Assembly (NCBI GenBank): GCA_001692895.1
Contig: KV748177.1
Span: forward strand, 5,680,130-5,744,129
Source: Cenococcum geophilum 1.58
Taxonomy: Eukaryota > Ascomycota > Dothideomycetes > Gloniales > Gloniaceae
DNA length: 64,000 nucleotides
Direction: 5' to 3'
This document shows positions 23,489-34,199 of this stretch, in pieces. A program made the position numbers and the translations under genes. Position 1 is the first letter of the stretch. Every line of letters starts with the position of its first letter. Below the pieces are notes generated by a model. That model searched no databases. It saw nothing but the letters and a program-made list of their open reading frames with translations, and was not told where the DNA came from.

Positions 23489-23830
23489 ATGTTTCTGGAC
23501 GGGGGTGCGATGGCATTCGTAGATGACTCTAGCGCATGGACGGTAGGGCCCTCGGCGAGGGCAAACTACAGCGATCTTCAAGCCATCATCTCGAGAGCAG
23601 AGAAGTGGGAGAAGCGGAGCGGCGCTACGTCTAAAGGAGAAAAGACGACGCTAATACATTTCACTCGGAATGCAGACCTGACCAGCACAATGTCAATAGA
23701 TCTAGGCCTTGATTCTTTGAGGTACATGTCCAGTAGCACAGGCAACCTTCAGAAGCCATCCGAAGAGGTATGTCGCCTTTTGGTTATATCTAACTACTCT
23801 TACAGTCCTATGGTTGACGCAACACGCTGA
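23489..23830 (+). pseudogene. LINE (Tad1-like) reverse-transcriptase fragment
   Basis: The frame carries GGAMAFVDDSSAWTVGPSA, where FVDD is the catalytic motif of non-LTR reverse transcriptases, followed by IISRAEKWEKRSGATSKGEKT and LIHFTR, the usual continuation in fungal Tad1/I-type LINEs. Only about 60 residues match the family; the frame then drifts into unrelated sequence and stops. Neither the N-terminal RT fingers, the endonuclease nor the RNase H region is nearby, so this is a remnant. Its composition is not RIP-like. Confidence 0.7.
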
Positions 23831-24266
23831 ATCTAGGAGCCGAAGTTTAAGCTTGACGCCGGATAAAACTTCAATGCCTGCATTCCTCTATGCCCTCGCG
23901 GACAGATGGGCGATGCAAAGCGTCGTCTTTCGCCAATACGGGTACTTCACGCTGCGCCAAGGGTTCGACGAGGGCCTAGTCGCGCCCATATGTGCGTCGG
24001 GTAAATACCCCTACGGGAGTTTTCTTCTTGGCTTGCCCTTGATCGAGTGCACCCCGAACTATACATCCAATCAAGTACCCTTCACTCTTGCGGTAAGGTC
24101 GATGTGGAATCCCTTATGGCGCTTATGCGTCCGGCTAAGAAGAGTAAACCCACGCTTGGGGAAGTTGTGAAGCACAAAAGGCGGAAGTTGGGCTAAATAA
24201 ATACCTCAGACAGCCTCCTCGCTGGCTCCTGTCGACTTCAATTTTTTGTTTCGAGGCGGAACCAGT

Positions 24267-24941
24267 ATGCGGTCTTTCTCTCCGCTTTTTGTGGCATTCG
24301 CGCTTCCCTGCGTCCTGTCGATGCCTACCGGCGGCGCTTCCGAATTGCAGGTACAGCCGGCCGGAATATCTAGGGACCAAAATCTCTTCGGTGCAGCCGA
24401 TGATGAGCCATTGATGTGCACGCCGATACCGCAAACCAAGTCTGTCGACGATGGCAACAATAAGAAGTGGACTTACTGGAAGCAGATCAGCGTGAATTTC
24501 ACCCCGCCCCTCTACTTTGGGACAAGCCATACTGACGACTATCGAAAGTACAATCTACATTGCAGAGGAGGAACCTGCACAGTTGGCTTCCAGCAGTCCG
24601 AGTCCTTCACGATCACATTCGGCGCCACAGCAAAGATCAACGAGTGGATCTCGGCTAGTTTGAGCGTGGCGCGAACGACCTCGACGGGGAATTCGTACTC
24701 GTGCAATGGCAAGGATGGCGAGACAGTTTGTATTTGGGTTGGGACTCATCATTGGGAGTACAGCGCGAAGAATACGTGGAAGCCTGCAGATCCACGATGC
24801 GGTCCGGGGTCTGAGAGTTCGAATATTAGAATGTGGAGCCCGCTCGAGGGTGGCAAGGGCGTGCATTATTGGTGTGGCCATAACAGCGAGTGCCATGATA
24901 AGGGTTCTGATGAGTGGAAGGCGGGTTGGTGGCAAGAGTAG
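24267..24941 (+). CDS. Predicted secreted cysteine-containing protein
   Basis: An intronless frame of 224 residues from an ATG at 24267. It begins MRSFSPLFVAFALPCVLSMP, a typical signal peptide with a hydrophobic core and likely cleavage near residues 18-25. The mature part has eight cysteines (in MCTP, HCRG, TCTV, SCNG, VCIW, RCGP, WCGH and ECHD), enough for four disulfides, and is rich in Trp, Gly, Ser and Thr. No family is recognised with confidence. It lies between transposon remnants, as fungal secreted and effector-like genes often do, but its role is not shown. An alternative upstream TTG start would add seven residues and is unlikely in a fungus. Confidence 0.7.
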   Translation: MRSFSPLFVAFALPCVLSMPTGGASELQVQPAGISRDQNLFGAADDEPLMCTPIPQTKSVDDGNNKKWTYWKQISVNFTPPLYFGTSHTDDYRKYNLHCRGGTCTVGFQQSESFTITFGATAKINEWISASLSVARTTSTGNSYSCNGKDGETVCIWVGTHHWEYSAKNTWKPADPRCGPGSESSNIRMWSPLEGGKGVHYWCGHNSECHDKGSDEWKAGWWQE

Positions 24942-26042
24942 GGTGGGTTTGGGCCATCCTGCCAATTCCGGTTTCTTTAACCACCATGTTCTCTAGCAAT
25001 TCAAAGCAGCGATTCGAGAAGCAAATGCGCACCAACATAATTCCCATCATTTATCTGAAGTCCATCTCTTGCGCAGCCTCCTCAAGCGACGCGCGTACGA
25101 TCGATGCGATGTGAAACGCGGGGGCGCGGGTTCAACACTGGTGTGGTTTCGAAGCTGTCAAACGATAATTTTATCCCTTCTGCTAGGTTCCATTGCTGTT
25201 TTAAGACGACGAACTAGCCTTAGCCATGGATGCCCTCGAAAAGAGGTCGATTTCGCATTTCCCGTCTCTTTTGCGAGTTCGTTCATGCTTCGATCGTTCC
25301 TCTTCCTGAGGACCAGGTACTCGTCGTTCTTATTTCTGGGAAATATACTGTCGCTTCCGGTTATCGTTTTGCGAGCCTCGGCTTATCTTGGTTTTATTTA
25401 GCACGGTGTTGGATTTGTGATGTATCTTGTGAGGTTGGGGGGTCAAAGGCCGGGGACCGGAAACAGGCACCTTGAACTGGCCTAGATATTGCACACTGTT
25501 CAGGGCAAGACCTTTATGTATATAGTCGCAGAGTATCTAATGCTAACCTTGAGCCTACATTCATATCGCCTCTGCGGCCATTACAGGCCTCACTTAAAGC
25601 AAGGCAAGCTGCAAACAACAATTACTAAAAGCTATTAAAAACCCTTTCCAGAACACCAGCTAAATTATGCCAAGAATACAACACCCATACATACTTCCTA
25701 GCCTATTAAAATAGTCAATTCAACGGATTTGTATCCGTAGATGAGACAGGCCAGCCGTAGTCACCTCTAGGTCAAGAAGATCTCGTAAGCAATACCTCTT
25801 CTGCCAGCCAATCTAACATTAACTCTAATTAAGGACAAATTCTACCTACCACCAGTAATCAAGTCACTAGACCATTGCCGTCAAGCTTAACGAAAGCAAC
25901 TGAGATTGTCTTAGTGAGCGCGCGATTGGCGAATAATAATGTTCTCATAGCTATCACTAATAACGAACTAGACTAGAGCCGCAGTTCATCTGATAAAGGA
26001 GCATGAAACAACTTCACTAAGTTACTACTTCTCTATCCAAAG
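24942..26042. other. Intergenic stretch between two small secreted-protein genes
   Basis: Balanced composition to about 25480, then slightly AT-rich. Frames of 81-110 codons occur at 25069-25475 but overlap in different phases and have no motif. No repeat or RNA gene is evident. Confidence 0.4.
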
Positions 26043-26456
26043 ATGAAGTCTTCCTTTCCCTCCGTTGGGCTCGTCGCTTTCCTTTTGCAACCCTTACCTG
26101 CTTCTGTTATAGAAAAGGTCCAGATGTATACGCCGGCTATATTTCATCCAGACAACATTCTGCTCGTCAAAATACTCACTAATGTGCATATCGTAGATAG
26201 TGTTCCTCCTGTCGAGCACGACCGCCGCATTACACTTGGTGGACAAATGGTTCAGATAAGAACCGAAAGTACAATGTTGGAGGATAGATATAGCGTCATA
26301 GGCGCGCTCAGGTCTGCAGGCTTTGGTGCAAGCGTTGAACTCCCCGGGATCCACCAAGCAAGCTTACACTGTTGGAATTACAAGGTCATGGGGTCACAGC
26401 GGAGCTATCTTGAGGGTCTAATTGATGATAGAGATGACGCAGACGATGAATATTGA
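26043..26456 (+). CDS. Possible small secreted protein, unrecognised
   Basis: A 137-residue frame with its ATG at 26043 and a TGA stop. The start, MKSSFPSVGLVAFLLQPLPAS, has a charged residue and a hydrophobic core as in a signal peptide. The rest is hydrophilic with a single cysteine (LHCWNY) and an acidic C-terminus (DDRDDADDEY). I recognise no family. It may be one exon of a longer gene, since fungal genes are usually split and the downstream sequence is not clearly intergenic. A palindromic repeat lies 120 bp downstream. Confidence 0.4.
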   Translation: MKSSFPSVGLVAFLLQPLPASVIEKVQMYTPAIFHPDNILLVKILTNVHIVDSVPPVEHDRRITLGGQMVQIRTESTMLEDRYSVIGALRSAGFGASVELPGIHQASLHCWNYKVMGSQRSYLEGLIDDRDDADDEY

Positions 26457-26577
26457 TTGATTCGTGGTGCAGTAGATGCGGTTGATGTCTATCTAGATTG
26501 CATGCAGAGTTCGACCTTGCAATGTGTCCAGAGCTTAGTCAGCATCTCTCGCTTAATTCTGACACTTACCTCAGAAG

Positions 26578-26667
26578 CTCAGACCAAGAAATCGATTATG
26601 CGGATATAGGAATATCCGCACCGTCCGCTAAGCTGATTTAGGACGGTAATCGTTTTCTTGGTCTGAG
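26578..26667. repeat. 90-bp palindromic module (CTCAGACC ends)
   Basis: Near-perfect inverted arms (CTCAGACCAAGAAA at the left, TTTCTTGGTCTGAG at the right) enclose an inner palindrome GCGGATATAGGAATATCCGC. The sequence TTACCTCAG lies just outside the left arm, as at two other modules (28348 and 29042). Confidence 0.7.
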
Positions 26668-26945
26668 GCACTTTGGCGAGCTTTGTAGAAAACCTAAACA
26701 CGGTTTATATGAGAAGCCCTTATTAACTTTAACGAAATTAATCTACCCTTCTACAATACCTATTAACATAAAAATTACACTAAATTATAGAGAAAAGTCT
26801 ACTCTATAAGTTATGAGATCTTCAGCTCCTTATACGCGCGCGACGTTAAGAGGAGTTCGACGCGGTAGAGGCCCCAATTCTACCTCGCCGAGCCGCGCAG
26901 TAAACACCAACGCTGAACGCTTACGCCCACGCCACCAGCCCTCTG

Positions 26946-27941
26946 CGTAGAGCTGTGGAGCTTTGCGAGAGCTCTGCGGAACGAAGCTCAGGGGGAGACC
27001 TGCAGGAAGCTCCACTAAAGCTCTGCAAAAGCTCTGCACGAAGCTCTGCACGAAGCTCTGCACGAGGCTCTGCACGAAGCTCTGCACGAGGCTCTGCACG
27101 AAGCTCTGCACGAAGCTCTGCACGAAGCTCTGCCACGAAGCTCTACACGAGGCTCTGCACGAGGCTCTGCACGAAGCTCTGCACGAGGCTCTGCACGAAG
27201 CTCTGCACGAGGCTCTGCACGAAGCTCTGCACGAAGCTCTGCACGAAGCTCTACACGAGGCTCTGCACGAAGCTCTGCACGAAGCTCTGCACGAGGCTCC
27301 GCACGAAGCTCTGCTCGAAGCCCTGCTCGAAGCTCTGCTCAAAAGTCCTGCTCGAAGCTCTGCTCGAAGCTTTGCTCGAAGCTTTGCTCGAAGCTTTGCT
27401 CGAAGCTCCGCACGAAGCTCTGCTCGAAGCTCTGCTCGAAGCTCTGCTCGAAGCTCTGCTCGAAGCTCTGCTCGAAGCTTTGCTCGAAGCTCCGTACGAA
27501 GCTCTGTAAAAAGCTCTACTCGAAGCCTTGCTCAAAGCCTATATAGAGCTCTAAAGCTCTACTAACACGCAGCACTAATATACTAGGAAGGTTCTACAAT
27601 CGCCCGTACGAACGTCCGTACGAACCGCCATACAATCAATTGATTAATTGCCCATACAATTGTCCCTACAAACGTCTCTGCAATTGATCGCCCGACGAAC
27701 GTCTACCGTCTGCACATCTACACGTCTGCACGCCCGCACGAAGCTCTGCACGAAGACTCTGCACGAAGCCCTACACCAAGCTCTACACGAAGCTCTGCAC
27801 GGAGCTCTGCGCGAAGCTCTACACGAAGCTCTGCGCGAAGCTCTACACGAAGCTCTACTAAGGCTCTACACGAAGCTCTGCACAAAGCTCTACTGAGGCT
27901 CTGCACGAAGCTCTGCACGAGGCTCTGCCCAAAGCTTACCC
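26946..27941. repeat. 12-bp minisatellite (GCTCTGCACGAA), ~1 kb
   Basis: Two blocks (26946-27560 and 27735-27941) of a 12-bp unit with few variants. The first half is mostly GCTCTGCACGAA; from about 27310 the unit becomes GCTCTGCTCGAA and GCTTTGCTCGAA. Because 12 is a multiple of three and the unit has no stop, most frames stay open on both strands, giving tetrapeptide repeats such as ALHE, KLCT, SSAR and RASC; I read these as non-coding. A degenerate middle (27560-27735) repeats CGTACGAACG and CAATTGAT motifs. The same unit forms array B of the element at 40404-42619. Confidence 0.9.
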
Positions 27942-28347
27942 CCTAGTAGTAGCAGAGGCCACTCCGGGCCAAGGGAGGATATTTTCAAGGAAGGACCTAA
28001 CTATAGCACCTTCTAAGTGTTGCAATAGCTTTAAGTAGTAGATATCTATATATCTGTATAGTTTTATCTATATTAGTAGACTATTTAATAAGATATAATA
28101 TGTGCTTATGCTTTTAACAACGCGTTTTTTAACTTTAACGAAATTAATGTTAGGACTAAGCAATAGCCGTATTATAAAATTTATACCATTTAGAAGCCCT
28201 AGTTCTTAAAAATATTGTATTAACTTTTAGTAATAATAACGCGTTATGTGAATAAATAAATTAGATATCCGCAATATCCGTTTTGCGGATTGTGCTTATG
28301 CTTTTAACAAAACTCGCTAAAGCCTCTCAGACGTTTACCTCAGCAAG
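27942..28347. other. AT-rich sequence with dispersed short repeats
   Basis: Contains two copies of GTGCTTATGCTTTTAACAA (28099 and 28295) and a TTAACTTTAACGAAATTAAT stretch near 28127, also found at 26724. These look like fragments of old repeats. No gene is seen. Confidence 0.5.
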
Positions 28348-28440
28348 CCCAGACCATAGAATCAATTAGCGGACATACGTATATCCGCAAGCGGATATCG
28401 CTAACCTTTTTTGTCAAAAAGTTGATTCTATGGTCTGAGA
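28348..28440. repeat. Palindromic module, second copy
   Basis: Arms CAGACCATAGAATCAA and TTGATTCTATGGTCTG enclose an inner palindrome with GCGGACATACG and CGGATATCG. TTTACCTCAGCAAG precedes the left arm. It resembles 26578-26667 in plan and in its ends, but the arm interiors differ. Confidence 0.7.
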
Positions 28441-28818
28441 GACTTTTCCAGACTTTATTAAGCGATCCGACTTTATTTGTATGTAAAGCAGTTACCTTTT
28501 TCAACGAAATTGATCTATACCCCTACAACAGCTATTATTTTAGAAATACCGTTAAATTAATCCGCAGAAGCAGCTCTATAATCGATGAACTTTTCAGCCT
28601 TATATATGCGCATGTTGCAACGTTATAGCTAAGCTTGCGTTAAGTCTTGTATTAAGTCTTACATTTGTATAGGGATATATACAATTTTTAACAAAATTAA
28701 TAAAGCTACCTACGTAAGGTCTAGGGTCGCATATAGGCTTAAAATAATCGCAAGAGCTAGATCTATTAGTGATAGATTTTTAGCTTTAATATATATACTT
28801 ATTACTATATTATAGGTA

Positions 28819-29212
28819 ATGTCGGGATTCCTAATAACGGGGTTTTTTTTTTGGCGAAAATGATCTCAACTTTGGGCAGTTATGGGCTAATTTAGACCCG
28901 ATATTTATGAAATATTAGGTCGTCTCTCTAATTGATGAACTTTTGGTAGTATTTTAAGTCATTGTGGTTGAGTGATTTGACCGAGAGTATTGGAAAAGTT
29001 GTGGGTATTGTCGGAGCGCCTAAGAAACGTTGGAAATGTGGCTCAGACCACATTTTCGATTTTACGTGGAGCGGATATAAAATTATTCCGAATATGTGGT
29101 CTGAGCTTGCTGAGGTAACTCAGACGTGATTTTGCAATTCGGAAGACGGCTTAGGTTATTCCGATGCTAGCTAAAAAATCGCGTCTGAGCTCGCTGAGGT
29201 AATTCTGACACT
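28819..29212 (-). repeat. LTR-like unit with two palindromic modules
   Basis: Bounded by TGTCGGGATT on the left and AATTCTGACA on the right, so it has TG..CA ends in inverted form. The complement of a polypurine tract (CTCCCCC) stands directly on its right, placing it as a candidate 3' LTR for the deleted Copia element to the right. It contains two palindromic modules (29042-29105, arms GCTCAGACCACAT; and about 29118-29191, arms CTCAGACGTGATTTT), separated by CTTGCTGAGGTAA. It does not match the candidate 5' LTR at 36861-37013. Confidence 0.5.
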
Positions 29213-30670
29213 CCCCCATGCTGACGACGCTCTGCTCATCTGTCCTAAATAGGCAATTATAAAGCTATTCCCAAATACCTTGCAAGTGCCATTCGGCCTG
29301 CGTACGGGGGGAAAACCTAGTAGGCGAAAAACCTCCGTAACTTGCTCCGTCTCCGTCCGTTACCGTCTCCGTCAGTTACCGATTCCTAGCGTTACACAGT
29401 GCTTCGTAAATTGGTTAATTGGTAGCTATTTTATAAGCATATCTCTAGGTTAATCTTTACCTAGTATATATACCACTTTAAGTTAACCTTACTAAACTAT
29501 GTTATTTCGTACGAAGAGGTATTAAGTCTTAATATGCTTGGCTTTCTAGTGGTGCTTCGTGTCGTACAATAGATTGACCGTGCTCTTATTGTTGTAATAG
29601 AGCGTAGGGATGAAAGGGTCGTCGTTGTCTCTCTCTCCCAGATCTCTTGTCAGCTTCTTAAGCTATACTACTAACATTGCTCCTTTTAATGCCGCCATAA
29701 TCTCTGCTTCTATTAAGCTTAATTATTTTAAATGAAGGTATAAGCCAGACGTCTTTTAGCCTTAGGCTACCGATTTAAACTTAGCTATAGCCTATAGTAG
29801 GGATAACGATCCTATTCGTAGTACGGACCTATTAAGGTATATTCTATCTCTTTAAGTATGCTAGGTCTGATTAGTTACTAGTAAAGTACTTAGTTGCTCC
29901 TAAGTCGAGAGCCTAAGCTAGTAATATTGTTATAAGTATAGCACGTTTAGGGTTAAGGTTAAGGTAAATTAAATTGCTGTTAGATTCTTCCTTAGCTATT
30001 ACTATATTCCCTACTTCCTCTACCTTAGGAGTACCTTAATCTGTCTTCCTGGCGTTATTAAATTGAAATTGTCTAAGTAGGGGACAGTCTTTCTGGTAAT
30101 AACCTTTTTAATAGTATACTTAATACTCGTCTCTTTCTAGTCGTCTTGGCTCTTTGCTGACTTAAGACAATAAGCTATAACGTAAGGAATAATTAAATCT
30201 ACTAGCACGACCTCTGCCCCTTATTCGACCTCAGTTTCCCCATCTCCCCCTAGGTTTGTCTTTCCTCTCGTGTATAAGTGCAGCAGTCTGTAATTATGTA
30301 GGGAGAGCAGTCTCTTGCTTCTGAAGAAGGGTAATGCAACTCTTAAGGTCTTATTTATCTTGTAGACACTAGGTCTTCGCATTCTACTATATAACATCGC
30401 TTAGTAGGGCTAGGAGGAGTTGCTCTTTAATATCATCGTTAGTAAGTGCTTAAGGTGTAGAGGCTAGATTAATCTTAAATTAATTTAGTATATAGATAAA
30501 CTTAATAATTTGCATCTTTATAGGGTTAAATATAGTGCTATAGAACTCCTTATAAAGTCTAGAGATATAGACCTCGTTATTAGCCTTATTAAACTTCTTT
30601 ATTCCTTCCTATATTCCCTAAATATTGTACTCCTTTATTATTGTTAGAATGTATATCACGTAGTCGCGTG
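29213..30670 (-). mobile_element. Internally deleted Copia element (gag, protease, RNase H)
   Basis: On the minus strand from 30640 leftward the frames read a gag with an RGRGRASRFN zinc-knuckle surround, a protease-like GATKYFTSN and LKDVWLIPSFK stretch, and then, without integrase or RT between them, an RNase H end: LYYNNKSTVNLLYDTKHH, AKHIK, LFVRN and LPINQFTKHC. About 3 kb of pol is therefore missing. Many stops are present. The 5' end is displaced to 36861-37013 by the Gypsy at 30671. Confidence 0.65.
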
Positions 30671-30881
30671 TGTCACGGCTTAAACAAATGCCTCTAAACC
30701 GAAGCTTAAACAAATGCTGTATTACCAAGATACTAAGCTAAAAAGAAGGAAAAGGGGTCGCTAGAACCAATATAAATAAATATATAGGGTAAGCCGCCAA
30801 GGCGCTAGCTTTAGGCGGGCCAATCGCAGGTCGGCAGAATATAGTAGAATTTGGCAGGTAACGTGCGATAGCGCCGTTACA
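30671..30881 (-). repeat. 3' LTR of the Gypsy element
   Basis: 211 bp, TGTCACGG to CGTTACA, with a polypurine tract complement on its inner side. Pairs with 36650-36860. Confidence 0.92.
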
Positions 30882-31103
30882 TTACCCCCCTCTTTAAAAG
30901 AAAGCCTGCCCTTAGGCTTAGTTAGAAAAAATAGGGTAGCACTAGGCTTATAAATGTAGGATTATAAAAATATAAGATAAGGAGATAAAAGGGGATATAA
31001 GTCCGTCCTAACTAAGTACAAAGGGTAATTGTGGGCTAAGTGGAAGCACTAGGCCAGAAAGAGTAGCCGCTAAAAGTCTTGGCATGGATCTGACTAATTA
31101 GAT

Positions 31104-31126
31104 AACTTTAACCGGCGGTCGAAGTT
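31104..31126 (-). promoter_or_regulatory. Shared 3' palindromic motif, Gypsy copy
   Basis: Palindrome with arms AACTTTAACCG and CGGTCGAAGTT (one arm mutated), followed in element sense by a TCTAATTAGTCAG tail. It lies about 220 bp from the 3' LTR. The same motif is at 39044 and 52055. Confidence 0.7.
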
Positions 31127-34058
31127 CCTAGACATCTAAAATTTTACGGTACTGGCAGAAAACGGCAGAAAATAGCAGAATTTAGCAGATAGCTATATTA
31201 GGGCTTTGGGGCGTTTTTATCCCTATATTCTTCCGGTAACTTATTATCTTTATTATACTAGCATTCTATCCATTTGTCTAGGTACTTTAGGGGTCTAGGT
31301 ATATTAGGGTATTGGTTATAAAATTCTTTAAGCTTCTAGGGGTAGCTTATAAAGTTCTATGTAGGGTACTAGGTTGGGTCAGGATTATAGCCCTTCTATT
31401 AGACACGGTATTTTAGTGCTCCCCGTACTATTTTGCAGGCCAGTATTTCGTTAACCTCCTATTTGTTGTCACCGTTTACTTAAACTAGTAGGGGAGGCTT
31501 GTTCTTTTGTCTAGGCAATAGGTTATTTATAGCTTTCCGTAACTTATTTAGTAAGAAGATAGGGTAAACCCTAATTAAGTCTAGGAGCTTTATCTTATAT
31601 AAGTTGCCTATCTTTTTAAAAACCTTATACGGTCCTGCTATCTAGTAGTCTAGCTTATAGCTAGGTTGTTCGGTCCTCCAATTCCTTATTATAACCTAGA
31701 CTATATTACTAGGGGCAAAATCGGGCTCTCGATGGTGTTTATTCGCCTGCTGTTCTATTAACCTCTAAGCTTTTTCTAGGTTCTTATAGGCTACCATCTA
31801 AGCCTCCTCTAATCGTTTAGTATACTGTTGGGCCTTAGTATAGAATAGCTTCTCTTATATAGTCTAGGGTTCTTCTGGCCTTTTCTAGTTAAAGCTTATA
31901 TAGGGTAAGTATCCCATTTCTAGCTAAATCGGGGCAAACCCTATGGAGTCGTAGGGTAGGGTTATTTGCGCGTAGTCCATTAAGGGTAGTAGTTCAGACC
32001 AGTTATTCTGGAAATAGTTAATAAAGGGCCTAAGCCTCTGGTCCAGGTACTGATTTATAATCTCTGTCTAACCATCTATCTAGGGGTAATAAGCTATAGA
32101 AAGCTTTAGCTTAATGCCTAGGATCCGGGTAAACTTATTCCAGAAGGCTAATATAAACTGCGGCCTATAATCGGATATAATAGTATCTAGTAGTCTATAG
32201 ATTTGGTAGACGTAATAGATATATAGCCAGGCTGCCTCTTTAACATTAATGTTCTTATGACATGGAATTAAGAACGGGTGTTTACTAAAGTGGTTAACTA
32301 TAACTATAACTATATTGTATCCATCACGGTCCCTAGGTAGTTTATAGAAGTCTATAAAAATATACTACCAAGGGCGCTCTAGTATTAGGAGTGGCTTAAG
32401 TAGTCCTAGGGTCTTATCCCGTGGGATTATAGCTCTCTAGTAGTCTTCGCAGTTCCATATATATCGATTAATATCCGCAACCATTCTTGGCTAGTAGTAG
32501 TGGCAGTTAATAATTTTACGGGTCTTATTCTTACTAGGGTATGCCGTAAAGACTTAGTAATAAGCTTCGCGGATTAGTTCGGTCCGTAGATTATTAACGT
32601 TAAGGACTATAAGCCGCTCCTAGTATAGGAGCAATCCTTCCTTTATCTTAAAATTGGGGTCTTCTTTCGCGGCTTATTCGCGGAGGGCCCTTAGGGCATT
32701 AGCCGTGCGGTTTATAGTTAGGAGGCGGTTGATTAGCCCTATTAGCTTATCTAAGGACTCCTCCATTAGTGCTAGCTCGTTTTGCTAGGAGTTTAGCTCC
32801 TTAAGGATCTATGGGTTAAGCTGTTCTAGATAGAGGAGGGCGCGCGTCTAATATTAAGTCTTTAGCTTATCCTAGGGTCCTACATCTTATTCTCTTTAGG
32901 TTAGGGTATTAGCCTTAGAGTTTTGCTTACTAAAATGATATATAATTATAAAGAAGAATTAGGAGAGTATTTTGGCCCACTAGGCTTATTGCCCCATAAG
33001 CTGCTTTATAATTATAAAGTACTCTAGGGCTTTATAATCTGTATATATCTTAATCCAAGAGTTTGTACCTTTAAGCTCTGCGCGCTATTAGGAGAGTAAT
33101 TAAATAATAGCTAGCATTTCTTTGTTGTATACTTCGTAGTTATACTTAGCCGGGTCTATTATCTTTAAGAAGAAAGCTATAGGGTACTATTCGCCGTCTA
33201 GATGTAACTGTAATAGGATTCCCGCTATGACCCTATTAGAGGTATCTATTTCTAGCATTAATTTAAGGTCCAGGTTATAGTAATAAAGGATTAGGGAAGA
33301 GATAAGCCGATCCTTTACCTCTTTAAAGGCCTCTATATAGCTATTATTAAAGATAAAAGGCGTATCCTTCTTAGTTAGTTATATAAGAGGTTTTGCTATA
33401 ATTCCATAGTTATAGATAAACTAGTGGTAGAAATTATAAAAACTAAGGAAGGATTGGATTCCTTTTACTATATAAGGGGGCTTCTAGTTATAGATTGCCT
33501 TTACCTTCTTAGGGTCGACCTTAATTCCTTCCATAGTTACAATAAACCCGAAGTATTTTATACGTTTTACCCCAAACTCGCATTTCTTAATATTAACTTA
33601 TAAGCCCGCGTTCCGTAGTCTCTCTAGGACCTTCTTAACATAAACTTAATGCTTAAGTTTGTCGTCCAAGTATATAAGAATGTTATCTAGGTATGCCGTA
33701 TAGAATTCGTCAAGGTAATTAAAAAGAACGTTATTTATATACCTTTGGTACGTAGCCGGTCCGTTTATTAGTTTAAAAGGAAGAACTTTATATTTATAGG
33801 AACTATAGCAGGTACGGAACGTTATTAAATCTTTAGATATAGGGTCTATCCTAATTTAGTAGAAAGCTTAGCGGATATTAAGTTTAGTAAAGATCTTTAC
33901 CTAGCTTAGACGTGCAAGGGTCTCGTCAATTAAAGGAATAGAATACCGGTCCTTTTAAGTAATAGCGTTTAGCTTTTAATAGTCGATATAAAAACGAAGG
34001 CCTCTATTAGGCTTTTTTATAAACAGGATAAGGGAAGCAAAAGGGGCTTAACTTAGCT

Positions 34059-34199
34059 NNATAAACCCTTTATCNAGGTTNTTAATTAAGTACTACTTTA
34101 TTNCTTTTAGCTTATCNATTAATTAATAGTAGAGGGGGCTATAGCCTAGCGAGTTATNGGCCTNTAATTAAATCTTATAATNNTATATNTNGTAGGGGG
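34059..34199. other. Ambiguous bases in the Gypsy RT region
   Basis: About a dozen N positions lie within 140 bp of the reverse-transcriptase region, and single Ns occur at 41280, 41951 and 42380. All lie in repeats, so they probably mark positions where near-identical copies could not be separated in the assembly. Confidence 0.8.

Noticed and set aside
23814-24170. 118-codon frame after the LINE fragment
   Set aside because: No ATG at its start and no similarity I recognise; probably a chance opening in repeat-derived sequence.
26955-27565. Overlapping frames of 170-200 codons on both strands as repeat proteins
   Set aside because: They arise because the 12-bp unit has no stop and is a multiple of three; neither strand shows a start, codon bias or domain.
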